From JAHDDY01 sp964549375 (GTDB lineage: Bacteria; Pseudomonadota; Alphaproteobacteria; Rhodobacterales; Rhodobacteraceae): DNA of 6,127 bases. Below the pieces are notes generated by a model. It was not told where the DNA came from. It saw only the letters and a list, made by a program, of their open reading frames with translations, and did not search any database. Position numbers and translations under genes: made by a program. Below, piece after piece: positions 1 through 6,127 of this stretch (its first letter is position 1; each line of letters starts with the position of its first letter). The DNA lies in contig CAZJWF010000151.1 of the NCBI GenBank assembly GCA_964549375.1, positions 1 to 6,127 on the forward strand, read 5' to 3'.

Positions 1-505
1 GTGCATCTGCCTCAGCCCAGCTTTTTATCCAGCCGTGCATTTCTCCCCACCAGTCAGAATGCCCTAGAGCATCTGCAACATCTTGGGTGGAAATTACTTT
101 CCCCTTTGACGTGACGCCCGTGCGGATCAGCGCGGACGAACACGCAACACCCTTTCGTTCCGCTGTTTGCACAAAATAGAACCACCGTTCGTCGCGGGCC
201 ACCAGATGAGTGTGGAGCGAGAATCGCTGAAATGGCAGCAGCCGGCTGCGGTACCTAATGCTCGACCCAGCGACGACCAATCCCCATCGTTTTTGTTTGA
301 GGATTTTCATCAACCCGGTCCGAATTCCGAGGTCAAAGCGTCCGAGATCAAATAGTGTTAAGTGGCGGCCATTGTTCAACTCGCCGAACATATCGCAATC
401 CCAAGGCCAAGTCGTCATCCGCAGAATGCTCGGTTCGGAGGGCGATAGGGGAGAGCGTCTGCGCCCTCGGATCATAACATCGATAAATCGCATAAAAGGA
501 TACAT
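1..505 (-). CDS. Thioesterase-like hotdog-fold protein (4HBT_2 / THEM6-like), 3' end cut by window edge
   Basis: I translated this frame by hand on the minus strand. It is open from the ATG at 505-503 to position 1, giving 168 codons, and continues past the left edge. The protein begins MYPFMRFIDVMIRGRRRSPL. Features seen are WPWDCDMFGELNNGRHLTLFD-type sequence at about residues 33-53, IRYRSRLLPFQRF at 83-95, ARDERWFYF at 103-111, and a tryptophan-rich tail. D-x-(M/L)-x-x-x-x-NNGR, then IRYRR-like, then WD(D/E)RWFY are hallmarks of THEM6/4HBT_2 proteins, predicted acyl-CoA thioesterases of hotdog fold. The true substrate is unknown. The length is close to complete for this family (roughly 170-190 residues). 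Start: ATG 505 gives the usual MYPF opening. An in-frame ATG at 520-518 would add five residues, and neither has a strong ribosome binding site. The gene is transcribed divergently from the FAD dehydrogenase. Family call is fairly sure; enzymatic role is inferred. Confidence 0.88.
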   Translation of the reverse strand, partial: MYPFMRFIDVMIRGRRRSPLSPSEPSILRMTTWPWDCDMFGELNNGRHLTLFDLGRFDLGIRTGLMKILKQKRWGLVVAGSSIRYRSRLLPFQRFSLHTHLVARDERWFYFVQTAERKGVACSSALIRTGVTSKGKVISTQDVADALGHSDWWGEMHGWIKSWAEADA

Positions 506-593
506 TAGGTTTTCATTCATAGGGTGCGAAGACTCATGATTTCGGGGTATAGATTGCAAAAAGCAACCCTCACCTCACGGAAGCGAACGTCAA
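506..593. promoter_or_regulatory. Divergent intergenic control region between thioesterase and FAD dehydrogenase genes
   Basis: These 88 bases separate two divergent starts, so promoters for both directions are expected here or just inside the genes. On the plus strand TATAGA at 548-553 could be a -10 box, but no convincing -35 lies upstream. On the minus strand TTGACG (complement of 588-593) resembles a -35 box without a good partner. A short inverted repeat, TTGC-AAAAA-GCAA at 554-566, could be an operator half-site pair or chance. The presence of regulatory function follows from gene layout; the individual boxes are weak guesses. Confidence 0.4.
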
Positions 594-1700
594 ATGGTGA
601 CTACGACAGATGTTTTGGTGATCGGCGGCGGTATCGCGGGGATTAGCGCAGCGGCCCGGCTCGCTCCTGATGCCAGTGTCATCGTGTTGGAGCGTGAGAG
701 CGCCATTGGCACGCATTCCACGGGTCGGTCGGCGGCGACCTTTATCCTCAATTACGGCAATGCGACGCTCCGTGCATTGAATGCTGCGAGTGAGGCTTTC
801 CTGATTGAGCAAGATGTCTTGACGAAACGGGGTCAATTAGAACTGGCAACGGAAGCGCAACTTGATGATCTGGAGGTCTATCTTGGTGAATGCGACGGCT
901 TGGAGCGTCTGAATATCGACGAAGCGCTCAAACTTGTCCCGGCACTGAAAGCCGATCAGTTCAAAGCGGCCGCCTACGCGTCCGATGCGAAGGATCTTGA
1001 TGTCGATCGCGTGTTGCAAGGCTTTGTGCGGGCACTTACGCAAGCCGGCGGAAAAATTGTTTCTTCCGCGCCCATCCATTCGATGGAACTTACAGGAACC
1101 GTGTGGAACCTTGAGACTGCGGCAGGCTCTTTCGAGGCTCCTGTTGTTATAAATGCCGCTGGCGCTTGGGCAGATGAGATAGCAAAAATCGCAGGTATTC
1201 GCAGGATTGGACTTAGTCCTTGCCGGCGCAGCGTGGCAATTCTGCCGGTTCCTGACGATCGGGATGTCGCGCACTGGCCCTTGGTCGGCTCGTTGGATGA
1301 GACTTGGTATGCCAAGCCTCAGAGCGGCAAGTTACTCGTTTCACCCGCTGATGAAGATCCTGTACCCCCCATGGATGCTTGGCCCGACGATATGGTTCTT
1401 GCCGAAGGGTTGGACCGTTTCGAGCAAGCGATGGATTATGCCGTGACTCGGGTTGACCGAACATGGGCCGGACTGCGCAGTTTCGTCGCCGACCGCACCC
1501 CGGTTGCCGGATTTTCCCCAGATTCGGAGGGTTTCTTTTGGCTGGCGGGGCAGGGCGGATACGGAATTCAAACCTCGCCTGCGTTATCCCAACTCGCTGC
1601 GGATTTGATCTTGAAGCGCCCAACATCGATTTCCGGTGAAATTGTCGAAAAGCTGTCACCCGGACGGGAGGGGATTGGACCGAGGCTTTCGTTCGGATAG
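594..1700 (+). CDS. FAD-dependent D-amino-acid dehydrogenase/oxidase, DauA-like (DAO family)
   Basis: A 368-residue DAO-family flavoprotein predicted to oxidise an amine or D-amino acid to the imino acid, passing electrons to FAD. Seen: a dinucleotide-binding motif VIGGGIAGISAA at residues 9-20, the acidic ribose-binding residue E33 in VLERE, HSTGRSAA at 41-48, NAAGAWA at 187-193, GSLDETWYAKP around 233-242 and WAGLRSFVADRTPVAG at 291-306. A C-terminal FAD loop GQGGYGIQTSPA lies at 319-330. No signal peptide or membrane segment is visible, so it is likely cytoplasmic. Order and wording closely match Pseudomonas D-arginine dehydrogenase DauA as I recall it (about 375 residues). Several DauA pocket positions appear changed (H48 to T49, E87 to Q81), so D-arginine may not be the substrate. 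The start ATG follows a CGGAAG at 578-583 and places the FAD motif at the extreme N-terminus, as expected. It ends 29 bases before dnaE and probably shares its transcript. Sarcosine/glycine-oxidase-like activity is the main alternative. Confidence 0.9.
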   Translation: MVTTTDVLVIGGGIAGISAAARLAPDASVIVLERESAIGTHSTGRSAATFILNYGNATLRALNAASEAFLIEQDVLTKRGQLELATEAQLDDLEVYLGECDGLERLNIDEALKLVPALKADQFKAAAYASDAKDLDVDRVLQGFVRALTQAGGKIVSSAPIHSMELTGTVWNLETAAGSFEAPVVINAAGAWADEIAKIAGIRRIGLSPCRRSVAILPVPDDRDVAHWPLVGSLDETWYAKPQSGKLLVSPADEDPVPPMDAWPDDMVLAEGLDRFEQAMDYAVTRVDRTWAGLRSFVADRTPVAGFSPDSEGFFWLAGQGGYGIQTSPALSQLAADLILKRPTSISGEIVEKLSPGREGIGPRLSFG

Positions 1701-1718
1701 TTTCTAGGCATCGCGACT

Positions 1719-1724
1719 CGGAGG
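1719..1724 (+). promoter_or_regulatory. Shine-Dalgarno sequence for dnaE
   Basis: CGGAGG sits five bases upstream of TTG 1730-1732. It is the best ribosome binding site in the window and is what fixes the non-ATG start of dnaE. It lies in the 29-base gap after the FAD dehydrogenase stop codon. Confidence 0.75.
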
Positions 1725-1729
1725 CTGTT

Positions 1730-4700
1730 TTGGCTCAATTTGTCCATCTTCGCACGCACACCGCTTATTCAGTTTTGGAAGGGGCCGTTTCTGTCAAGAA
1801 ACTGCCTGATATGTGCGAAGCCAACGGGTTTCCTGCTTTGGCAATCACAGATACGAACAACCTGTTCGGAGCGCTCGAATTTTCTGAAACGATGAAAAAG
1901 GCGGGTGTGCAGCCAATCATCGGGTGTCAGCTTTCGTTGCGCTATGCGGAGGCTGCGTCCGCAATGGAGCGCACCCCTGACGCGGCTCACGTCACCCTGC
2001 TGGCACAGAGCGAAGCCGGATACGTGAATCTGATGCGCCTTGTCTCGTCCGCATACCTTGAAACCGATTCTAATGAAGCGGTTCAGGTCTCTATGACCGC
2101 TTTGCGAGATGCGGCGGAAGGTTTGATCTGCCTGACAGGTGGTCCTGATGGTCCTGCGGGAAGGCTGATTCGGCAAAAAAAATCTGCCCTCGCGCGCGCG
2201 CATTTAGACGAGATGGCGGAAATTTTTCCGGACCACCTCTACGTCGAGCTACATCGACATGGGGATATGGCGAACGGCAGTCGCCGGACGCCGCCGCAGG
2301 AAGCCACGGAAGCGACTTTTCTTGATTGGGCCTATGAAAATGACAAGCCCATCGTTGCGACCAACGACGTTCACTTTCCTGACCGAACGATGTACCGCGC
2401 GCATGATGCGATGCTTTGTATCGCTGATGGCCGTTATGTCAGCGAAGACGATAGGCGTCAGCTTACGCCCGAACATTATTTCAAAAGCGGCGAAGAAATG
2501 GTCGCTCTGTTTGATGATCTGCCCGAAGCAATTGAAGCCACGGTGGAGATTGCTCAGCGTTGTGCGTATCGCCCGCTGACACGCAAAGAGATTTTGCCGA
2601 AGTTTGCCGATGATGAGATTGAAGAACTTCGGCGTCAGGCTCACGAAGGCTTAGCGGCGCGGCTCGCGGTACATCCGATGGCGGCAGAACGTAAAGACTA
2701 TGACGACAGGCTCGATTTCGAATTGGGCGTGATTGAGGGGATGGGCTTTCCGGGGTACTTCTTGATCGTTGCCGATTTTATTAAATGGGCAAAAGATCAG
2801 GATATTCCAGTTGGACCAGGGCGAGGGTCGGGGGCTGGTTCGCTGGTCGCTTGGGCGTTGACGATTACCGATCTGGACCCCCTTCGGTACGGATTGCTAT
2901 TCGAGCGGTTCCTCAATCCCGAACGGGTGTCGATGCCAGACTTTGACATCGATTTTTGTCAGGACCGGCGCGAAGAGGTGATCTCGTACGTGCAGGATCG
3001 ATATGGCCGTGATCGCGTCGCGCAGATCATTACTTTCGGCACGTTGCAGTCCAAAGCTGCCGTGCGCGATGTCGGGCGCGTATTGCAAATGCCGTATGGG
3101 CAAGTAGATCGCCTATCGAAGATGATCCCCGTCGAGGGCGTCAAACCTGTTCCCATCATCCGCGCACGAGAGCAAGAACCTCGCCTGAAGGAAGAGGAAA
3201 AAGCCGACGAAGCCGTTAAATCCCTGCTCGATATCGGACAGTCTATAGAAGGATTATTGCGGAATGCGTCCACCCACGCTGCGGGCGTGGTGATTGGTGA
3301 TAGGCCACTCCATGAGCTAGTCCCTTTGTACCGCGACCCGCGTTCGGACATGCCCGTGACGCAATTCAATATGAAATGGGTAGAGCCAGCGGGGCTGGTA
3401 AAGTTCGACTTTCTTGGCCTTAAAACACTTACGGTCTTGCAAGGCGCAATCGATATTTTGAAGGCCCGTGGAACCGAGATTGATTTGTCGACAATTCCGC
3501 TGGACGACGGATTGACTTACGACCTTTACAGCCGCGCGGATACGATCGGCGTGTTTCAGGTCGAGAGTGCGGGAATGCGGGACGCGCTGCGCCAACTTCG
3601 CCCGACCTGTATCGAAGACATTATCGCCCTCGTCGCGCTCTACCGACCGGGGCCGATGGAGAATATCCCAAAATATTGCCACGTCAAAAATGGCCGCGAA
3701 AAACGCGAGGCGCTACATCCACTGATCGACTCGATCCTTGATGAGACCCAAGGCATTATTGTTTATCAGGAGCAGGTGATGGAGATCGCTCGGAAGATGG
3801 CCGGGTATTCTCTCGGCGGCGCGGATTTGCTCCGCCGAGCAATGGGTAAAAAAATTCAAGAAGCGATGGATGCTGAGAAGCCGAAATTCTTGGAAGGCGC
3901 TAAGGCAAATGGCGTCGATAAGAACAAGGCGTCCGAAGTCTGGAACCTGCTCGACAAATTCGCAAACTATGGCTTCAATAAATCTCACGCGGCCGCCTAT
4001 GGTTTGGTCAGTTATCAGACGGCCTATTTGAAAGCGAATTATCCCGTCGAATTCATGGCGTCGGTCATGAACCTTGACCTTCAATCGACGGATAAACTTG
4101 GTGTCTACAAGCAAGAGCTTCAACGTGCTGAAATCGCCTTACTGCCACCGGATGTAAATGCGTCGGCAGCTGCGTTTGTGCCGGAAGATACGCCAAATGG
4201 TCTTGCCATTCGCTATGCTTTGGGAGGACTAAAAAACGTTGGACGTGAGGCGATGGACGCCATTGCGATAGAGCGTGTGGCGAACGGGCCTTATCAGAAC
4301 GTCTTCGACCTCATGGCGCGAGTCGAGCCTAAACACTTGAACAAACGTGCTCTTGAAAACCTAATTCGAGCGGGAGCATTTGATACGTTGAACCCGAACC
4401 GCAAACGTCTGTTTGATAGCGTCGACACGCTGTTGTCTTACGGACAGTTGAGCGCCAGTGAACGTGCCAGCGATCAGGGTGGATTGTTCGGTGCAGAACC
4501 GGATGCCGTGCCGCCGCCCCGCCTCGCCGCGACTGGCGATTGGCCCTCGACCGAGCGATTGGCGCAAGAACATGGCGCGGTTGGGTTTTATCTGTCGGGG
4601 CATCCACTCGACGAATACGCACCCGCGTTGGAGCGCAAAAAATTCGTGTCTTTCGCACAGCTTGAGCGGATGGTTACGAGTTCCACACCGAAGGCTTTAC

Positions 4701-5185
4701 GGATTGCCGGGGCTGTGATGGGAAAGGACGAACGCAAATCGGCGCGCGGCAATCGCTTTGCCTTTGTGCAACTGTCCGATCCATCGGCGCTCTATGAGGT
4801 AACGGTATTTTCTGAAGTACTTGCGCAAAACCGCGATAAGCTGGAACCGGGCGCCGCCGTGGCCTTGACGGTGGAGGCGCGCAAGGATGGTGAACAGCTC
4901 CGAATTCAAGTGCAGGGCGTTCAACCGATTGACGATGCGGTGGCGGACGCAGCGGCAACTTCACTCAAGGTCTTCATTGCTGACCCCGGAGCATTCTCAT
5001 CTATTCATGCGCGGTTGTCGCGCTCTGATGTGCTACGCGGCTCCGGTCCTGTGACCGTCGTTATGGACCTTGAAGAAGAGGATTGCGATGTCGAGATGCG
5101 CTTGCCGGGATCATATGATTTGTCGCCGCGCGTCCGTGCCGCGCTAAAGGACGCGCCAGGAGTGATAGAGGTGATCGAGGTTTAA
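1730..5185 (+). CDS. dnaE: DNA polymerase III subunit alpha (replicative C-family polymerase)
   Basis: The 1151-residue catalytic subunit of the replisome, close to the 1160 of E. coli. Domains in order: PHP domain (about 1-285), opening FVHLRTHTAYSVLEGA; palm with GPGRGSGAGS at 362-371 and catalytic PDFDIDF carrying D404 and D406; third catalytic aspartate D560 in VKFDFLGL; fingers with ALYRPGPMENIP near 636-647 and YGFNKSHAAAYG at 747-758. Next come helix-hairpin-helix sequence (LGGLKNVG 831-838, LENLIRAGAFD 875-885), the beta-clamp motif QGGLF at 916-920, an OB-fold from about 990 to 1067, and a C-terminal region expected to bind tau. All polymerase catalytic residues are present. In the PHP domain the first histidine of the usual HxH pair is R8 (H10 is kept), as in E. 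coli, so PHP exonuclease activity is unlikely and proofreading would depend on a separate epsilon subunit. Start TTG 1730 is chosen for its Shine-Dalgarno and the conserved N-terminus; the first downstream Met (residue 28) would delete the PHP strand. The stop is 7 bases from the next gene. Confidence 0.98.
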   Translation: MAQFVHLRTHTAYSVLEGAVSVKKLPDMCEANGFPALAITDTNNLFGALEFSETMKKAGVQPIIGCQLSLRYAEAASAMERTPDAAHVTLLAQSEAGYVNLMRLVSSAYLETDSNEAVQVSMTALRDAAEGLICLTGGPDGPAGRLIRQKKSALARAHLDEMAEIFPDHLYVELHRHGDMANGSRRTPPQEATEATFLDWAYENDKPIVATNDVHFPDRTMYRAHDAMLCIADGRYVSEDDRRQLTPEHYFKSGEEMVALFDDLPEAIEATVEIAQRCAYRPLTRKEILPKFADDEIEELRRQAHEGLAARLAVHPMAAERKDYDDRLDFELGVIEGMGFPGYFLIVADFIKWAKDQDIPVGPGRGSGAGSLVAWALTITDLDPLRYGLLFERFLNPERVSMPDFDIDFCQDRREEVISYVQDRYGRDRVAQIITFGTLQSKAAVRDVGRVLQMPYGQVDRLSKMIPVEGVKPVPIIRAREQEPRLKEEEKADEAVKSLLDIGQSIEGLLRNASTHAAGVVIGDRPLHELVPLYRDPRSDMPVTQFNMKWVEPAGLVKFDFLGLKTLTVLQGAIDILKARGTEIDLSTIPLDDGLTYDLYSRADTIGVFQVESAGMRDALRQLRPTCIEDIIALVALYRPGPMENIPKYCHVKNGREKREALHPLIDSILDETQGIIVYQEQVMEIARKMAGYSLGGADLLRRAMGKKIQEAMDAEKPKFLEGAKANGVDKNKASEVWNLLDKFANYGFNKSHAAAYGLVSYQTAYLKANYPVEFMASVMNLDLQSTDKLGVYKQELQRAEIALLPPDVNASAAAFVPEDTPNGLAIRYALGGLKNVGREAMDAIAIERVANGPYQNVFDLMARVEPKHLNKRALENLIRAGAFDTLNPNRKRLFDSVDTLLSYGQLSASERASDQGGLFGAEPDAVPPPRLAATGDWPSTERLAQEHGAVGFYLSGHPLDEYAPALERKKFVSFAQLERMVTSSTPKALRIAGAVMGKDERKSARGNRFAFVQLSDPSALYEVTVFSEVLAQNRDKLEPGAAVALTVEARKDGEQLRIQVQGVQPIDDAVADAAATSLKVFIADPGAFSSIHARLSRSDVLRGSGPVTVVMDLEEEDCDVEMRLPGSYDLSPRVRAALKDAPGVIEVIEV

Positions 5186-5192
5186 CGAACCA

Positions 5193-6127
5193 ATGGGTCT
5201 ACGTTTTATCTTCATGCTGACGCGAAACGACAAAACTGTCGAGGATGCGGAGCAACATTTGAAAACCGCGCTCGCGGCGGGCGTGCACCATATCGGCTTC
5301 AAAGATGTCGGCCTGTCATTTGATAAGCTCAAAGACCTTAACGCTAGGATCAAAGCCGGAGGCGCGACCAGCTATCTGGAGGTCGTATCACTTGATGCAG
5401 AAAGCGAGATTGCGTCAGCGAAGGCCGCAGTTGAGATTGACGTTGATGTTTTGCTGGGTGGCACGAATGTTCAAATAGTTATGCCCATTCTCGTAGGTAG
5501 CGGGATCAAGTATTTTCCGTTTCCCGGTAGGATCGAAGGCCATCCGAGCATCTTGGCGGGGTCGATTGATGAAATTGTTGAAAGCGCTGAACAACTGGCC
5601 GCACTAGATGGCGTGGATGGCCTCGATTTGTTGGCTTACCGATCTACGGAGAATGTCCGAGGGTTAATCGCGGCGGTTTGTGCTGCGGTCGATAAACCAG
5701 TCTTTGTCGCAGGATCAATTGGTAGCCGTGATAGGATCGAGATTGTCCGGCGGTCCGGTGCCGCTGGGTTTACGATTGGTACTGCTGCACTTGACGGTGA
5801 TTATGCGGCTGATAGCCCGGAGTTAGAATTGCAGTTGCGGTCCATTCAGCGCGATGTTGCGGGGGTGAACAATCATCTATCACCCTACACTCCGAAGAAT
5901 CTTATGCAGGCTTTTGAATCATTTTCAGATGTTTGGTCACCGAAGGTCGCTGGGCAAGTCAATGATATGCATGTCAAGCTTGTGAAGCTGGAGGGCGAAT
6001 TCGTTTGGCATCACCACGATGTCGAGGACGAATTGTTCTTCGTCCATAAAGGCAAACTGCTGATGAAGTTCCGTGACCGAGATGAGGTTTTGAATGAAGG
6101 CGAGTTCATCGTCGTTCCGCACGGCGT
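5193..6127 (+). CDS. TIM-barrel-like (HisA/HisF-type) and cupin fusion protein, function unknown, 3' end cut by window edge
   Basis: The frame is open from ATG 5193 to the last base: 311 full codons plus two bases. Residues 1 to about 230 look like a (beta/alpha)8 barrel. Strands are RFIFMLTRND (4-13), HHIGFKDVG (32-40), YLEVVS, VDVLLGGTNV (84-93), IKYFPFPGRIEGHPSI, GLDLLAYR (143-150), KPVFVAGSIGSRDRI (168-181) and GAAGFTIGTAALDG (189-202). The last two resemble the C-terminal phosphate-binding loops of ribulose-phosphate-binding barrels such as HisA. K38-D39, H115 in EGHPS (approximate number) and D145 are plausible active-site residues. From about M238 a cupin begins: FSDVWSPKVAG, then metal-binding H273-H274-H275 with E280, and motif 2 GEFIVVPHGV starting at G303; its last histidine lies beyond the edge. 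No signal peptide or membrane segment is seen. It follows dnaE by 7 bases, so co-transcription and translational coupling are likely; GATCGAGG at 5173-5180 is a distant, weak ribosome site. The cupin call is secure; the barrel's enzyme family is not identified, and the joint function is unknown. Confidence 0.88.
   Translation, partial: MGLRFIFMLTRNDKTVEDAEQHLKTALAAGVHHIGFKDVGLSFDKLKDLNARIKAGGATSYLEVVSLDAESEIASAKAAVEIDVDVLLGGTNVQIVMPILVGSGIKYFPFPGRIEGHPSILAGSIDEIVESAEQLAALDGVDGLDLLAYRSTENVRGLIAAVCAAVDKPVFVAGSIGSRDRIEIVRRSGAAGFTIGTAALDGDYAADSPELELQLRSIQRDVAGVNNHLSPYTPKNLMQAFESFSDVWSPKVAGQVNDMHVKLVKLEGEFVWHHHDVEDELFFVHKGKLLMKFRDRDEVLNEGEFIVVPHG

Noticed and set aside
167..539. Two overlapping plus-strand open frames (167-355 and 258-539)
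   Set aside because: They lie opposite the minus-strand thioesterase gene, have no recognisable motifs and no ribosome binding sites.
837..1659. Several antisense frames of 76-148 residues across the FAD dehydrogenase
   Set aside because: Low-complexity, Arg/Pro/Cys-rich translations opposite a clearly conserved gene; shadows of its codon structure.
2176..2204. A-run (eight or so bases) followed by a CGCGCGCG tract inside dnaE, possible frameshift or slippage site
   Set aside because: The reading frame and the conserved DnaE sequence continue normally on both sides, and no alternative product is suggested.
2249..4123. Long antisense frames (up to 144 residues) within dnaE, and a plus-strand frame at 2259-2579
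   Set aside because: dnaE is continuous and conserved through these stretches; the alternative frames show no family motifs.
5183..5210. Possible terminator after dnaE
   Set aside because: No stem-loop with a T run is present; the next gene starts 7 bases after the stop.
5144..5353. Minus-strand frame across the dnaE end and the start of the next gene
   Set aside because: Opposite two coding sequences, without a recognisable product.
5937..6122. Minus-strand frame of 61 residues at the right edge
   Set aside because: It is the antisense of the cupin domain, whose plus-strand metal-binding motif is unmistakable.

Overview
The window looks like a chromosomal segment of an alphaproteobacterium of moderate G+C content. 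The evidence is protein-level resemblance. The replicative polymerase opens with FVHLRTHTAYSVLEGA, as alphaproteobacterial DnaE1 proteins do. The left-edge thioesterase carries a WPWDCDMFGELNNGR motif, which I associate with Rhodobacterales-type relatives. The order is a best guess; the class is firmer. I see no insertion sequence, CRISPR array, tRNA or rRNA.

Layout. (1) Positions 1-505, minus strand: a thioesterase-like hotdog-fold gene whose 3' end is cut by the left edge. It reads right to left, so the first 500 bases are coding and not empty. (2) Positions 506-593: an 88-base divergent intergenic region that should hold the control sequences for both directions. (3) Positions 594-1700, plus: an FAD-dependent D-amino-acid dehydrogenase of the DAO family, closely resembling D-arginine dehydrogenase (DauA) but with apparent changes in the substrate pocket. 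(4) Positions 1730-5185, plus: dnaE, the catalytic alpha subunit of DNA polymerase III, starting at TTG behind a good Shine-Dalgarno sequence. (5) Positions 5193-6127, plus: an uncharacterised two-domain protein with an N-terminal phosphate-binding TIM-barrel-like domain (HisA/HisF-like) and a C-terminal cupin. It is in one continuous frame and is still open at the right edge.

The three plus-strand genes are tightly packed (29 and 7 bases between them) and probably form one transcript. The polymerase gene is therefore sandwiched between two apparently metabolic genes. No pathway visible here links the flanking enzymes. The oxidase points to D-amino-acid (imino acid) catabolism and the barrel-cupin protein to small-molecule or sugar-phosphate chemistry. 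The most unusual item is the barrel-cupin fusion, because the cupin half resembles a family I know mainly as small stand-alone proteins.
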